From Halorussus limi (lineage in GTDB: Archaea; Halobacteriota; Halobacteria; Halobacteriales; Haladaptataceae): a stretch of DNA of 64,000 nucleotides. Below, piece by piece: positions 17,737-26,650 of this stretch. The DNA lies in NCBI RefSeq assembly GCF_023238205.1, contig NZ_CP096660.1, forward strand, positions 248,001 through 312,000. The letters are read 5' to 3'. The stretch's first letter is position 1. Each line of letters opens with the position of its first letter. Position numbers and translations under genes: made by a program. Below the pieces are notes generated by a model. That model saw only the letters and a list, made by a program, of their open reading frames with translations. It made no database searches and had not been told where the DNA came from.

Positions 17737-18987
17737 TCAGTGTTCGATGGTCGTAATCTCCTCAACCGGCCACTGGCTCAGAATCTCGACGCCGTTCTCG
17801 CGGACGACCACCATCTCCTCGACCCGGACGCCCTGCCGGTCGGCGGGTCGCATCGTCTCGACGGCCATCGTCATCCCCTCCTCGATTTCGATGGGGTGGT
17901 CGGGCGAGAGGCCGCGCCAGATGAGCGGAACCTCGTAGAGTTGGAGGCCCAGACCGTGCGCCCAGTGGTTCGTCGTCATCTCCCAGAACTCGTCGGCGCC
18001 GTACCAGTCCATGTGTTCGCCCTCCTCGTCGGGGAAGCCTTCGCAGATTTCGTCGGTCGTCGCGCCGGGTTCGATGCGCTCCAGCACGTCGTAGAGGTCG
18101 TCGCGGGCCTTCTCGTAGGCGTCCTTCTGGGCCTGCGTGGGTTCGCCGACGCTGAAGGTCCGGTAGTAACAGGAACGATAGCCCATGAAGCCGATGTTGT
18201 AGAAGTCGGCGTAGACGAGGTCTCCGGGTCGGATGACGCGGTCGGTCGTGTTGGCCTGATGCTTCGGCCACGTGTTCGGCCCGGAGGTGACGTACCCGCC
18301 CTGCACCATCGCGCCGAGTCGCCAGAGTTCCTTCGTGGCCTCGCCCCAGACCTCCGACTCGCGCATGCCCGGCTTGGCGGTCTCCGTGATGCGCTGAAAG
18401 CCCGCCTCGCAGATGGCCGCGACCATGCGCAGGCACTCGATTTCGTCGCGGGTCTTGACCTTCCGGGCGTCCTCCATGACCTGTGCGCACTCGCCGGGGC
18501 GCACGTCGACGCCCCGGTCCTCGAACTCCGCAACCAAGGCCTGATTGCCCACGTCGATTCCCATCGGCTCTTTCTTCACGCCGTACTCCTCCATCGCCTC
18601 GACGACGAGGTCTGCCATCTTGCCCTTCAGCCAATTGCGGGCCGAGTCCCGGCCGGACGCGCGGGGGACGTTGCCGAGTCCGGGGACGGCGTAGCGGATG
18701 TCGTCCAACCACGGGCAGTTGAACCGCTGGTTGCTCGCGTGGTCGGCGGTGTCCCAGTGGACCACGTCGCCGTCCTCCGTGACGAGGGTGTAGTGGTCGG
18801 CACCGCTCCCGCCGGTCATGGCGAGTCCGGTCACGTAGCGAACGTTGGGGTCGTTTATCAGGAGCATGCTCCCCATCTCGGTGTCCTGCAGGCGCTCGAC
18901 GGCCCGCTCCTTGCGCTCGCGTCGCATGCGCTGGAAGTCGATGCGCTCCTCCCAGTCGACGCCCATCGTGCCGCGAGTGCCTTCCAT
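17737..18987 (-). CDS. M24 (aminopeptidase P/creatinase-fold) protein with altered metal site
   Basis: About 416-aa pita-bread protein. The N-terminal half (NDPNVRYVTGLAMTGG) matches Xaa-Pro peptidase/creatinase N-domains. In the C-domain some canonical ligands survive: Asp of VYADFYN, His of WAHGLG, Glu of MAVET and Glu of VRVEEMVVV. The second Asp (normally SDITRT) is Cys (SCYYRTF), and the supporting His of HE-P is Tyr (YEVP). That points to altered metal binding or a metal-independent amidinohydrolase or lyase-type reaction. Starts at 19011 and 18966 are also in frame. Confidence 0.8.
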   Translation of the reverse strand: MEGTRGTMGVDWEERIDFQRMRRERKERAVERLQDTEMGSMLLINDPNVRYVTGLAMTGGSGADHYTLVTEDGDVVHWDTADHASNQRFNCPWLDDIRYAVPGLGNVPRASGRDSARNWLKGKMADLVVEAMEEYGVKKEPMGIDVGNQALVAEFEDRGVDVRPGECAQVMEDARKVKTRDEIECLRMVAAICEAGFQRITETAKPGMRESEVWGEATKELWRLGAMVQGGYVTSGPNTWPKHQANTTDRVIRPGDLVYADFYNIGFMGYRSCYYRTFSVGEPTQAQKDAYEKARDDLYDVLERIEPGATTDEICEGFPDEEGEHMDWYGADEFWEMTTNHWAHGLGLQLYEVPLIWRGLSPDHPIEIEEGMTMAVETMRPADRQGVRVEEMVVVRENGVEILSQWPVEEITTIEH

Positions 18988-19081
18988 GAAATTGCGTTGA
19001 TAAAACCCCATGCAGGCGATTACGCCGAGGCGAGTAATGAAAGTAGGTGAAGTTCTGCAACCCGAGTCGGTCGGCCGAGGA

Positions 19082-19426
19082 CTACCGGAAGTGGTCGGCC
19101 TTGCTGGCGATGTACGCGACGATGAGTACGTCGATTATCAGCGAGACGATGCTGAAGGTCACGAGGTCGAGAATCGCGCTCAAGACGTACAGGCGAATCG
19201 CCCACTTGTAGCCCCACCGCTGAAGCGTCCAGAGGCCGACGAGGACGATTCCCCTCCCGACGACGAGCGCGAGTCCCACGAGTCCGAGGACGGCGAACGG
19301 GCCGCCCCGGCCGATTACACCGAGCATCCCGAAGAACGAGGCGAACACGCCGAGGAACCCGAGGAGGCAGAGTATCGTGATTCCGAGCGGTCTGCCGCGC
19401 GAGCGACGGTCGTAGTTGGAGGGCAT
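19082..19426 (-). CDS. small membrane protein of unknown function
   Basis: 114-aa protein with a basic N-terminus (SNYDRRSRGRP) and hydrophobic segments at about residues 13-35, 42-60 and 75-105, so three or four TM helices. LVGLWTLQRWGYKWAIRLY is a motif often seen in haloarchaeal DUF2127-like or 'YrdB-like' small membrane proteins, but no firm family is claimed. ATG at 19426 is preferred to a longer frame starting at 19495. Confidence 0.7.
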   Translation of the reverse strand: MPSNYDRRSRGRPLGITILCLLGFLGVFASFFGMLGVIGRGGPFAVLGLVGLALVVGRGIVLVGLWTLQRWGYKWAIRLYVLSAILDLVTFSIVSLIIDVLIVAYIASKADHFR

Positions 19427-19704
19427 CACCTTCGATTTCCGATGAGACCGGGATAAGTTTTGGGTCAGTGCCGGACGGCAGTCGTCACTTCCCACGGGTT
19501 GGACAGGGGCGCGGTCCTCGCGACGTCGACCGGTTCGTCCGGACAGAGGGTGATGGCAAAGGAATTACATCGGTTCTGGTCCTCGGTCGAGCGGTACTGC
19601 CACGCGGTTCGTCGCGTGTAGAGGAGATGCGACCGCGTGCCAAGAGCGTGGTCTAGAGGGTAAAGCCATAACCGCGTTTGACGAAAGTGAAACCGTCACT
19701 AACT

Positions 19705-19719
19705 ATTAGAATCTCTAAT
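19705..19719. repeat. palindrome ATTAGA-N3-TCTAAT upstream of kinase gene
   Basis: A perfect 6-bp inverted repeat with a 3-bp spacer lies 65-79 bp upstream of the ATG at 19784 and about 33 bp above its TATA box. It is a plausible operator, but a single occurrence. Confidence 0.35.
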
Positions 19720-19751
19720 ATCTTGGGCCGAGCTGCAGTTCGAGGGACAAG

Positions 19752-19758
19752 TTTTTTA
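19752..19758 (+). promoter_or_regulatory. TATA box of the receiver/PAS kinase gene
   Basis: TTTTTTA is 26-32 bp upstream of ATG 19784, which supports a leaderless transcript from that ATG rather than from the in-frame ATG at 19760. Confidence 0.5.
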
Positions 19759-19783
19759 GATGCCAGTTTCGTTCGAGTACGCA

Positions 19784-21562
19784 ATGGACGAGCCGGTCCG
19801 AGTGCTCCACGTCGACGACGAACCCGACTTCTCGGAGCTGACCGCGACGTATCTGGAGCGGACCGACGGGCAGTTCTCCGTCGAGACAGTGACCAGCGTC
19901 AGCGAGGGGCTGGCGCGGTTGGACGACGGGGACTTCGACTGCATCGTATCGGACTACGACATGGCCGAGCGGGACGGAATCGACTTCCTCGACGCCGTGC
20001 GTGAGGACTACCCCGAACTTCCATTCATCCTGTTTACCGGGAAGGGGAGCGAGGAGATCGCCAGCGAGGCAATCTCGGCCGGCGTGACGGACTACCTCCA
20101 GAAGACCCCCGGCACGGAGCAGTACACACTCCTCGCGAATCGGATCGAGAACTCCGTCGCCCAGTATCGGGCCGAGCAGGAGGTGAAGGAGACGGAGGCT
20201 CGGTACCGACACCTGATCGAAGAGTCGACCGACGTGATAACCGTCGTCGACTCCGACGGAACGTTCGAGTATCTCAGCCCGGCCGCCGAACGGATACTCG
20301 GGTATTCCGCCGACGAAATGGTCGGCGAGAACGCGTTCGACTACGTCCACCCCGACGACCGCGAGCGCGTCGTCGAGGAGTTCAGCGATCAGGTCCGACG
20401 CCCGGAGGAACGCGTCACGACCGAGTTCCGGTTCGCGCACGCCGACGGGTCCTGGCAGTGGATCGGCGTGCGGGGGCGGAACCTGCTGGACGACCCGATC
20501 ATCGACGGCGTCGTCGTGTACGCCCGCGACGCGGCGGAGCGCGAGGAGCGCGAGCAGGAACTCGAACAGTACGAGACCATCGTGGAGAACACCGAGGACG
20601 GCATCTACGTGGTCGATTCCGACCACCGATTCGAGTTCGTGAATCACCGCGTGGCCGAAGCCTCGGGGATTCCGCAGGACGTCTGGGAAGGCCAACACGT
20701 ATCGACCCTCTCGGAACTCGGAATCCTCACCGAGGACGAGGTGACCGCCCTCGAGGACGGGTTCGACGCGATAATCGGCGGCGAGGAGGACCAGGTGAGC
20801 GTCGAGGTGACTCCTCAGGTGCCCGAGGAGGAGTTCGTGCTCGACCTCCGATTGACGTCGCTGCAGACCGAGCGGCTGAGCGATTGCGTGGTCGGATTCT
20901 CGAGGAACGTCACCGAACGGAAGCGTCGAGAGCGGGAGTTAGAGCGGAAGAACGACAGCCTAGAGAAGTTCGCCAGCGTGGTCAGCCACGACCTCCGGAA
21001 CCCCCTGACCGTCGCCGAGGGGCGTCTCGAACTGGCCCGCGAGGAACACGACAGCACGCACCTCGATGAGGTCGCGAACTCCCACAAGCGAATGCGAACG
21101 CTTATCGACGACTTACTGACGCTCGCCCGGGAAGGCGACACCGCCACCGAAGCCGAGCGTATCCGGCTCTCGGAGGCCGTCGAACGCTGCTGGCAGAACG
21201 TCGAGACGGAGCGAGCGACACTCGACGTCGACACGACGCGGACGGTTCGGGGCGACCGGGGCCGCGCGCAGCAGTTACTCGAAAACCTGGTTCGGAACGC
21301 CGTCGAACACGGCGGGACGGACGTGACGATAACCGTCGGCGACTTGGAGGACGGGTTCTACGTCGCCGACGACGGGCGGGGGATATCCGACGCGGAAGCG
21401 GTGTTCGACGCGGGCTACTCGACGGCCGAGGACGGGACCGGTCTGGGACTCACCATCGTTCGGCGCATCGCTGACGCACACGGCTGGGAGTGGACCGCGA
21501 CCGAGAGCGAGCGGGGCGGCGCGCGATTCGAATTCACCGGACTCGACACCGAACCGAGATGA
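19784..21562 (+). CDS. receiver-PAS-PAS hybrid histidine kinase
   Basis: 592-aa soluble signal transducer. The N-terminal receiver domain (VRVLHVDDEPDF; phosphoacceptor Asp in DCIVSDYDMAE; Lys in DYLQKTPG) is followed by two PAS domains (about residues 135-260 and 265-385). The kinase core has H-box ASVVSHDLRNPL, N-box NLVRNAVEHG, G1 VADDGRGIS and G2 GTGLGLTIV. This receiver-first order is common in haloarchaeal light- or redox-linked phosphorelays. ATG 19784 is chosen from TATA spacing. No partner regulator is adjacent. Confidence 0.9.
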   Translation: MDEPVRVLHVDDEPDFSELTATYLERTDGQFSVETVTSVSEGLARLDDGDFDCIVSDYDMAERDGIDFLDAVREDYPELPFILFTGKGSEEIASEAISAGVTDYLQKTPGTEQYTLLANRIENSVAQYRAEQEVKETEARYRHLIEESTDVITVVDSDGTFEYLSPAAERILGYSADEMVGENAFDYVHPDDRERVVEEFSDQVRRPEERVTTEFRFAHADGSWQWIGVRGRNLLDDPIIDGVVVYARDAAEREEREQELEQYETIVENTEDGIYVVDSDHRFEFVNHRVAEASGIPQDVWEGQHVSTLSELGILTEDEVTALEDGFDAIIGGEEDQVSVEVTPQVPEEEFVLDLRLTSLQTERLSDCVVGFSRNVTERKRRERELERKNDSLEKFASVVSHDLRNPLTVAEGRLELAREEHDSTHLDEVANSHKRMRTLIDDLLTLAREGDTATEAERIRLSEAVERCWQNVETERATLDVDTTRTVRGDRGRAQQLLENLVRNAVEHGGTDVTITVGDLEDGFYVADDGRGISDAEAVFDAGYSTAEDGTGLGLTIVRRIADAHGWEWTATESERGGARFEFTGLDTEPR

Positions 21563-21645
21563 GGACTCGCCGACCCGAGTTCTCCGTCAGAGAGACGGGG
21601 CTGTAAAACCATCATTTATGTGAAAGGAGGGACACAGCACCCGAC

Positions 21646-21816
21646 GTGAACGAACTCTCCGCAGACCGCGTCTTGTGGCGCAACGTCGGCCTGGTCCTCG
21701 CCGGCCTCGTCGCCGGCGTGCTCGTCGCCTACTTCGAAGGTGACGTCGTCCCACCGGTCCTCGTCATCGGCGCGATAGTCGTCGGAATGCTGCTAATCGA
21801 CCGATACGACATGTAA
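21646..21816 (+). CDS. 56-aa two-TM membrane protein
   Basis: GTG-initiated small ORF: a short charged head (NELSADRVLWRN), TM helix 1 (about residues 14-29), an acidic turn (YFEGDVVPP), TM helix 2 (about 37-51) and the tail IDRYDM. Hydrophobic periodicity and haloarchaeal codon use support expression. The GTG lies downstream of AAAGGAGGG at 21622-21630, a possible ribosome-binding site. Function unknown. Confidence 0.6.
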   Translation: MNELSADRVLWRNVGLVLAGLVAGVLVAYFEGDVVPPVLVIGAIVVGMLLIDRYDM

Positions 21817-21892
21817 GAGCTGAGTTCGCGATGCTCTGGATCGGCGGGTCGAGAACGGAAGACATAGCTCCGCGGGTCGGCTACCGACGGCC

Positions 21893-22216
21893 ATGTCGTG
21901 GTACGTCCTCCTCGTCGCTGGCCTGTTCGAGGTCGCGTGGGCAATCGGTCTGGAGTACTCGGACGGTCTCTCGAAACCCGTGCCGACCGCCGCGACGGTC
22001 CTCGCCCTCGTGGTCAGCATGGTGCTGCTGGCGAGGGCGGTCGAGGAGTTGCCGGTCGGGACCGCCTACGCGGTCTGGACCGGCATCGGCGCGGTCGGTA
22101 CGGCGACGCTCGGCATCGTCCTGTTCGACGAACCCGCCGACCTCGTGCGAGTCGCCTTCATCTGCGTCATCGTCGTGGGCATCGTAGGCCTGCACGTCTC
22201 GTCGGGCGGGCACTGA
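21893..22216 (+). CDS. SMR-family exporter (SugE/Gdx-like)
   Basis: 107-aa small-multidrug-resistance protein with four TM helices. Glu13 in LLVAGLFEVAWAIGLEYSDGL is the essential proton/substrate carboxylate, and the GTAYAVWTGIGAVGTATLGI helix is the family signature. WAIGLEYSDG resembles the Gdx/SugE (guanidinium or quaternary-ammonium exporter) branch more than EmrE. These work as antiparallel dimers; here a single gene implies a dual-topology homodimer (inference). The protein has few charged loop residues. Confidence 0.88.
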   Translation: MSWYVLLVAGLFEVAWAIGLEYSDGLSKPVPTAATVLALVVSMVLLARAVEELPVGTAYAVWTGIGAVGTATLGIVLFDEPADLVRVAFICVIVVGIVGLHVSSGGH

Positions 22217-22270
22217 GTCGCCCCTCGACTTCCGGATGGTTTTATGATTCTTCCAACTGTTTCGCTGATT

Positions 22271-22987
22271 ATGTACAAGCACGTCGCGCTGCTGGTCCGA
22301 CAGGACGGGATGAGCCACGACGAGTTCGTCGACTACTGGCAGAACAACCACACCCCCATCGCCCGCGAAATCGAAGGCGTCGCGCGCTACCAGACCGTCC
22401 TGCCGACCGACCCCGAGAACGCCGAGTTCGACGGTCTCGCCGAACTCTACTTCGAGGAGTTGGACGACCTGCACGACGCCCTCGGGAGCGAGGGGTCGCG
22501 CGACTACGACCCCGACAAGGGCAAAGCCAAGGAGGCCCGCGAGGACGTCGACAACTTCCTCGACGTCGAGGAGCGACCCCGGTTCATCGGCGAGGAAATC
22601 GTCCAGAAGGACGAGGTGGACGGCGACACCGACGGTCTCTACAAGCACTCGGCGTTCCTCGTCCGGCGGGACGGGATGAGCCACGACGAGTTCGTCGACT
22701 ACTGGCAGAACAACCACACCCCCATCGCCCGCGAAATCGACGGCGTGGTCCGGTACGCGACGGTCCTGCCGACCGACCCCGTGAACGCCGAGTTCGACGG
22801 CGTCGCCGAACTCTACTTCGAGGACCTCGACAAACTCTACGACGCCCTCGGGAGCGAGGGGTCGCGCGACTACGACCCCGACAAAGGCAAAGCCAAGGAG
22901 GCCCGCGAGGACGTCGACAACTTCCTCGCCGTCGAGGAGCGTCCCCGGTTCATCGGCCGGGAGACGGTCCAGAAAGACGAGACGTAG
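22271..22987 (+). CDS. tandem EthD-domain protein
   Basis: 238-aa protein made of two near-identical EthD-type alpha+beta domains, about residues 2-115 and 124-237, with about 100 of 114 positions identical. Each has GMSHDEFVDYWQNNHTPIA and a PRFIG segment. EthD/DUF718-like ferredoxin-fold proteins bind small hydrophobic compounds and often act beside monooxygenases. Fusing two domains would give the usual dimer in one chain. The copies are offset by exactly 366 nt. ATG 22271 matches the start of the first domain. Confidence 0.85.
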   Translation: MYKHVALLVRQDGMSHDEFVDYWQNNHTPIAREIEGVARYQTVLPTDPENAEFDGLAELYFEELDDLHDALGSEGSRDYDPDKGKAKEAREDVDNFLDVEERPRFIGEEIVQKDEVDGDTDGLYKHSAFLVRRDGMSHDEFVDYWQNNHTPIAREIDGVVRYATVLPTDPVNAEFDGVAELYFEDLDKLYDALGSEGSRDYDPDKGKAKEAREDVDNFLAVEERPRFIGRETVQKDET

Positions 22988-23020
22988 CCTCGGCCGGCGA
23001 GAGCGCGGCCCGCGGCGACG

Positions 23021-23869
23021 CTACGTCTGCAAGTCCATCCCGTCGAAGCGGCGGTAGCCGAGATACAGCGGGACGCCGCCCCAAAACGCCAGAATCACGA
23101 AGCCGAACCAGTCTTGGAGGTAGAGCGCGCTCGCCTCCGGAAAGACGGTGAGTTCGCGGTACTCCGGGATGACCGCCCTCGTGGCTTTCATGAACGCCGA
23201 CGACGGATTGAGGAGGCCGACGAAGTCCATCCAGTCGGGGAGTCCCGACTCCGGGAGTTCCGAGGCGGGACCGACGACCGCAAACTGGAGGAGGAGCAGG
23301 AGAACGTCCCAGCCGACCAGAAACAGCGCGTACAGCGCCGCGGCACCCGCGAGCGCCCACTCTCTCGACTTCGAGACGGCCGAAAAGCCGATTCCGATAC
23401 CGATGTAGACGGCCCCGTAGAAGAGCGTGAGGAGCGTGTAGAGGGCGAAGACGACGAAGTCGAACGAGTCGTAGGTGAGTAGCGCGACGGTGCCGGCGAC
23501 GGCGTAACTCGCGAGTATCGAGACGGCGACGACGGCGGTCCGGCCGAGGAACTTGCCGAGGACCACGTCGCGCCGGGCGTTCGGCAGTCCCAAGAGGAGT
23601 TTGATGCTCCCACTCTCGCGTTCGCCGAGTATCGACCGGTAACTCAGCGCGAGACCGACCAGCGGAACGAAGAAGACCGTGGGTTGTCGCATGCTGTTCA
23701 ACAGCGCCAGCGTACTCGTCTCGACGCCGCTGTCCCGGTACATCGTCGGGACGAACTGCATGGCGGCGAGACCGGCGGCAAAGAGGGCGAACAGCGCGGT
23801 GACGGAGACGAGCGAGTGCGAGCGAATCGAATCGCGGAAGTCCTTTTTCACGACGGCGCTCAGACTCAT
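23021..23869 (-). CDS. ABC-2 type transporter permease
   Basis: 282-aa membrane protein of the NosY/ABC-2 class. It opens with a cytosolic helix (SAVVKKDFRDSIRSHSLV), then TM 1, the extracellular loop, and the conserved GERESGSIKLLLGLPNARRDVVLGKFLGR coupling-helix region, followed by about five more TM helices (six in all). It would form the channel of an exporter with a separate ATPase. No ATPase gene is adjacent in the window. ATG 23869 begins the conserved frame; a much longer open frame upstream is a shadow. Confidence 0.85.
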   Translation of the reverse strand: MSLSAVVKKDFRDSIRSHSLVSVTALFALFAAGLAAMQFVPTMYRDSGVETSTLALLNSMRQPTVFFVPLVGLALSYRSILGERESGSIKLLLGLPNARRDVVLGKFLGRTAVVAVSILASYAVAGTVALLTYDSFDFVVFALYTLLTLFYGAVYIGIGIGFSAVSKSREWALAGAAALYALFLVGWDVLLLLLQFAVVGPASELPESGLPDWMDFVGLLNPSSAFMKATRAVIPEYRELTVFPEASALYLQDWFGFVILAFWGGVPLYLGYRRFDGMDLQT

Positions 23870-23951
23870 CGTTCTAGTGCTAATTAGTTGGACATCATAT
23901 AATTTCGGTCGCGGTCCGCGAGACGAACCGCAGTTCGCCGCGTTCGCTTCG

Positions 23952-24110
23952 CTAGCCGAACAGCACGAGCAGGAGGAAGAAGACGACCAGCAGGACGGCC
24001 AACGCGAGGATTCCCGTCGGCGAACCGCCGTCGTCACCGCCGCCGATACCTTCGTTTGACTGCTGGGAGACGCTCGGTCTACCTCCGCCGCCAGCGCCGA
24101 ACACGACCAT
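23952..24110 (-). CDS. 52-aa single-TM small protein
   Basis: Short ORF starting MVVFGAGGGGRPSVSQQ, then a Gly/Asp-rich linker and a C-terminal TM helix (GILALAVLLVVFFLLLVLFG, residues 33-52). It ends directly after the helix, like small tail-anchored proteins. It lies 82 bp upstream of the ABC-2 permease on the same strand. Function unknown. Confidence 0.5.
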   Translation of the reverse strand: MVVFGAGGGGRPSVSQQSNEGIGGGDDGGSPTGILALAVLLVVFFLLLVLFG

Positions 24111-24217
24111 GCGGTTGTTCCGTCACTCGCGCCACATAAGTCTCGTGGGACGGTGTTTCGTGGCGCGGCGACATCTCGCGCATAAAACACTAAGACGCTC
24201 CCCGCCGACCCTATGGT

Positions 24218-25252
24218 ATGGAAATCGGGACCGGACTGTTCACCTGCCAGCGGCGACCCGACGACGACCGGTCGATGGGCGAAATCTACGACGAGATGCT
24301 GACGCTCGGCCGGGCCATCGACGAGTCGGGCCTCGCCAGCGCGTGGGTCTCGGAGCATCACTTCGCCGAGGACGGCTACCTCTCGGCGACGATGCCGACG
24401 CTCGGTGCGCTGGCCGCCGAGACCGAGAACGTCGAACTCGGCACCTGCATCGCGCTCGCGCCGCTCTACGACGGGGTCAGACTCGCGGAGGACGCCGCGA
24501 CGGTGGACCTGCTCGCGGACGGCCGACTCACGCTGGGTCTCGCCATCGGGTCGAACCCGACCGAATTCGAGGAGTTCGGCGTCCCCCGCGAGGAACGGGT
24601 CGAGCGCATGCGCGACACCACCGACCTGCTCCGGGCGGCGTGGTCCGACGGGCCGCTGGATTACGACGCCGAGTTCCACGACGTGTCGCCCGACGCGAGC
24701 GTGACGCCGAAACCGGAGTCGGAGATTCCGGTCATGTACGGCGGGTCCGCGAAACCCGCGGTCCGGCGCGCGGCCCGGGTCGCCGACGCGTGGTGCGCGC
24801 CCTCGGCGCTCTCCGTGGAGGGCGTCGAAAAGCGCGTCGAGGACATCCGGAGCGTCCGCGAAGAGGAAGGCCTGCGAGACGACTCCTCCGAGGAGGGCGA
24901 GGCGGACGACGACTTCCGAATATACGTCCTCCAGCACGGGTTCGTCGGCGACTCGAAGGAGGCGGCGTGGGAGCAGATGAAGGACGGCTACTTCTACATC
25001 CAGCGGCGCTACGCCGAGATTTTCTCGGGCGAGGAGGTCGAGGAGTTGGACGACGAGCGCAAGCGGGAGTTGAAAGAGCAGGCCGTCTTCGGCACGCCCG
25101 AGCAGGTAATCGACCAGTTGGAGGAGTACCGCGAGGCGCTCGGCGACGACGTTCACTTCATCTTCCGGACGTACCACCCCGGTATCGGCACCGACCGCAT
25201 GGTCGAGTGCGTCGAGCGACTGGGTGAAGAGGTCGTGCCCCACTTCGCGTAG
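24218..25252 (+). CDS. LLM-class flavin-dependent oxidoreductase
   Basis: 344-aa luciferase-like TIM-barrel protein. MEIGTGLFTCQ opens the first strand; WVSEHHFAEDGYLSATMPTL, NVELGTCIALAPLYDGVRLAEDAATVDLLADGRLTLGLAIG and PVMYGGSAKPAVRRAARVADAWCAP are family landmarks. WVSEHHF groups it with alkanal/F420-dependent monooxygenase-like LLM members. An acidic insert (EEEGLRDDSSEEGEADDD) sits between barrel elements. Substrate unknown. Confidence 0.86.
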   Translation: MEIGTGLFTCQRRPDDDRSMGEIYDEMLTLGRAIDESGLASAWVSEHHFAEDGYLSATMPTLGALAAETENVELGTCIALAPLYDGVRLAEDAATVDLLADGRLTLGLAIGSNPTEFEEFGVPREERVERMRDTTDLLRAAWSDGPLDYDAEFHDVSPDASVTPKPESEIPVMYGGSAKPAVRRAARVADAWCAPSALSVEGVEKRVEDIRSVREEEGLRDDSSEEGEADDDFRIYVLQHGFVGDSKEAAWEQMKDGYFYIQRRYAEIFSGEEVEELDDERKRELKEQAVFGTPEQVIDQLEEYREALGDDVHFIFRTYHPGIGTDRMVECVERLGEEVVPHFA

Positions 25253-25371
25253 CGGCCGGTCGCCCGAGGTTCCGTGGTCAGTCGATTTCTTGATACGTAA
25301 CGGGTTATTTCGGCGCCGTCGCGGCTACATCCTACACGATAGTTTATTACTGAAGATTCCGCATAGCTGGT

Positions 25372-26649
25372 ATGGGGCGCGAAACCAACCCACAAGGTGG
25401 CGGTGAAACGACGGGTGGAACGACCGACGGACTCGCTTCGCGGCGGACGGTACTCCGACTCGCGGGCCTCTCGGGGGTGGGCGCCCTCGCGGGGTGCGTC
25501 GGCGGAGCGGGACTCGGCAATCAGGGAATCGACTCGGTGACGTACGGCGTCCTGAGTCCGATGACCGGACCCTACGGCGGACTCGCCGAGGGCCAGCGCA
25601 ACGGCGCGAAACTCGCGGTCCAGCACGTCAACGAGAGCGACGAGTTCGGCTTCGAGATGAACGCCGTCTACGAGGACACCGAGGCCGACACCGCGACCGG
25701 CCGGCAGGTCGCCCAGAAGGTCGTCCAGCAGGACGGCGCGAACTACCTGATGGGGGCGATTTCGAGTTCGACCGCGCTGGCGCTCAACTCGTTCGCGGCG
25801 AACGAGGAGGTGATATACAACCCCGGCGCGGCGGCGATGAACATCACGGGGTCGGAGTGCAACGAGTACGTCTTCCGGGCCGAGACCCACACCGCGCAAG
25901 TCGCGGAAGCGGTGGCGCCGTGGACCGCCAACAACGTCGGCACGAACGTGTGGTTCCACATCGCCGACTACGCCTACGGCCAGTCGGTCCGCCGGGAGTG
26001 GAGTTCGCGGATGAAGGCGGCCAGCGACGACTTCACGGAGGTAGGCGTCTCCCGGTCGCAACTCGGCGCGACCAACTACGGGTCGTACATCAGTCAGATA
26101 AGCAACTCCGAGGCCGACGTAGCAGTGCTGGGCATGACCGGCGGCGACCTCATCAACTTCACGAAGCAGGCCGCGAATCAGGGACTGAAACAGGACGTGC
26201 AACTCGTGAGTCCCACGATGACGTTCCAAGTCGTCCGGAACGCGCTCGGTCCGGCGGCCTACGGCACCTACGGCGGCGTCCGGTACGTCCCGAAAATCGA
26301 GACCGGCGACAACCAGTCGTTCGTCTCGGCATATCGGGACGCCTACGGTTCGGTGCCCGACAGTTTCGCGCGCGTCGCCTACGACTCCATCCGGATGACC
26401 GCGCACGGAATCGTCGAAACCGGCAGCAGCGACCCGGAGGAGGTCAAAGACACCCTGCCGGGGCTGGAAGTTCCCAGCACCTTCGGGCCGAACCGGTTCC
26501 GGAAGTGCGACCACCAAGCCATGAACCCGGTCTGGGCCGGCGAGAACGTCGAACCGAGCGGCGGCGGCGCGGCGAACGTCGCGCTCCGCCAGAAGGTCGA
26601 GGGACCGAACGCCATCCCGCCCTGCGACCAGGTCGACTGCGACCTCTAA
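25372..26649 (+). CDS. branched-chain-amino-acid type ABC substrate-binding lipoprotein (LivJ-like)
   Basis: 425-aa periplasmic-binding-fold type I protein. A twin-arginine lipoprotein signal (SRRTVLRLAGLSGVGALAGC, lipobox Cys near residue 42) precedes the LivJ-like domain (YGVLSPMTGPYGGLAEGQRNGAKLAVQHVN). The middle has MGAISSSTALAL and FHIADYAYGQSVRREW. It delivers an amino acid or related amide to the fused permease encoded one base downstream. A TTTATTA TATA-like box about 30 bp upstream of the ATG suggests the operon promoter. Exact ligand unknown. Confidence 0.88.
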   Translation: MGRETNPQGGGETTGGTTDGLASRRTVLRLAGLSGVGALAGCVGGAGLGNQGIDSVTYGVLSPMTGPYGGLAEGQRNGAKLAVQHVNESDEFGFEMNAVYEDTEADTATGRQVAQKVVQQDGANYLMGAISSSTALALNSFAANEEVIYNPGAAAMNITGSECNEYVFRAETHTAQVAEAVAPWTANNVGTNVWFHIADYAYGQSVRREWSSRMKAASDDFTEVGVSRSQLGATNYGSYISQISNSEADVAVLGMTGGDLINFTKQAANQGLKQDVQLVSPTMTFQVVRNALGPAAYGTYGGVRYVPKIETGDNQSFVSAYRDAYGSVPDSFARVAYDSIRMTAHGIVETGSSDPEEVKDTLPGLEVPSTFGPNRFRKCDHQAMNPVWAGENVEPSGGGAANVALRQKVEGPNAIPPCDQVDCDL

Positions 26650-26650
26650 C

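Noticed and set aside
24111-25243. Long minus-strand frame extending the ABC-2 permease upstream
   Set aside because: The extension is antisense to the luciferase-like gene and lacks permease features; the conserved N-terminus begins at 23869.
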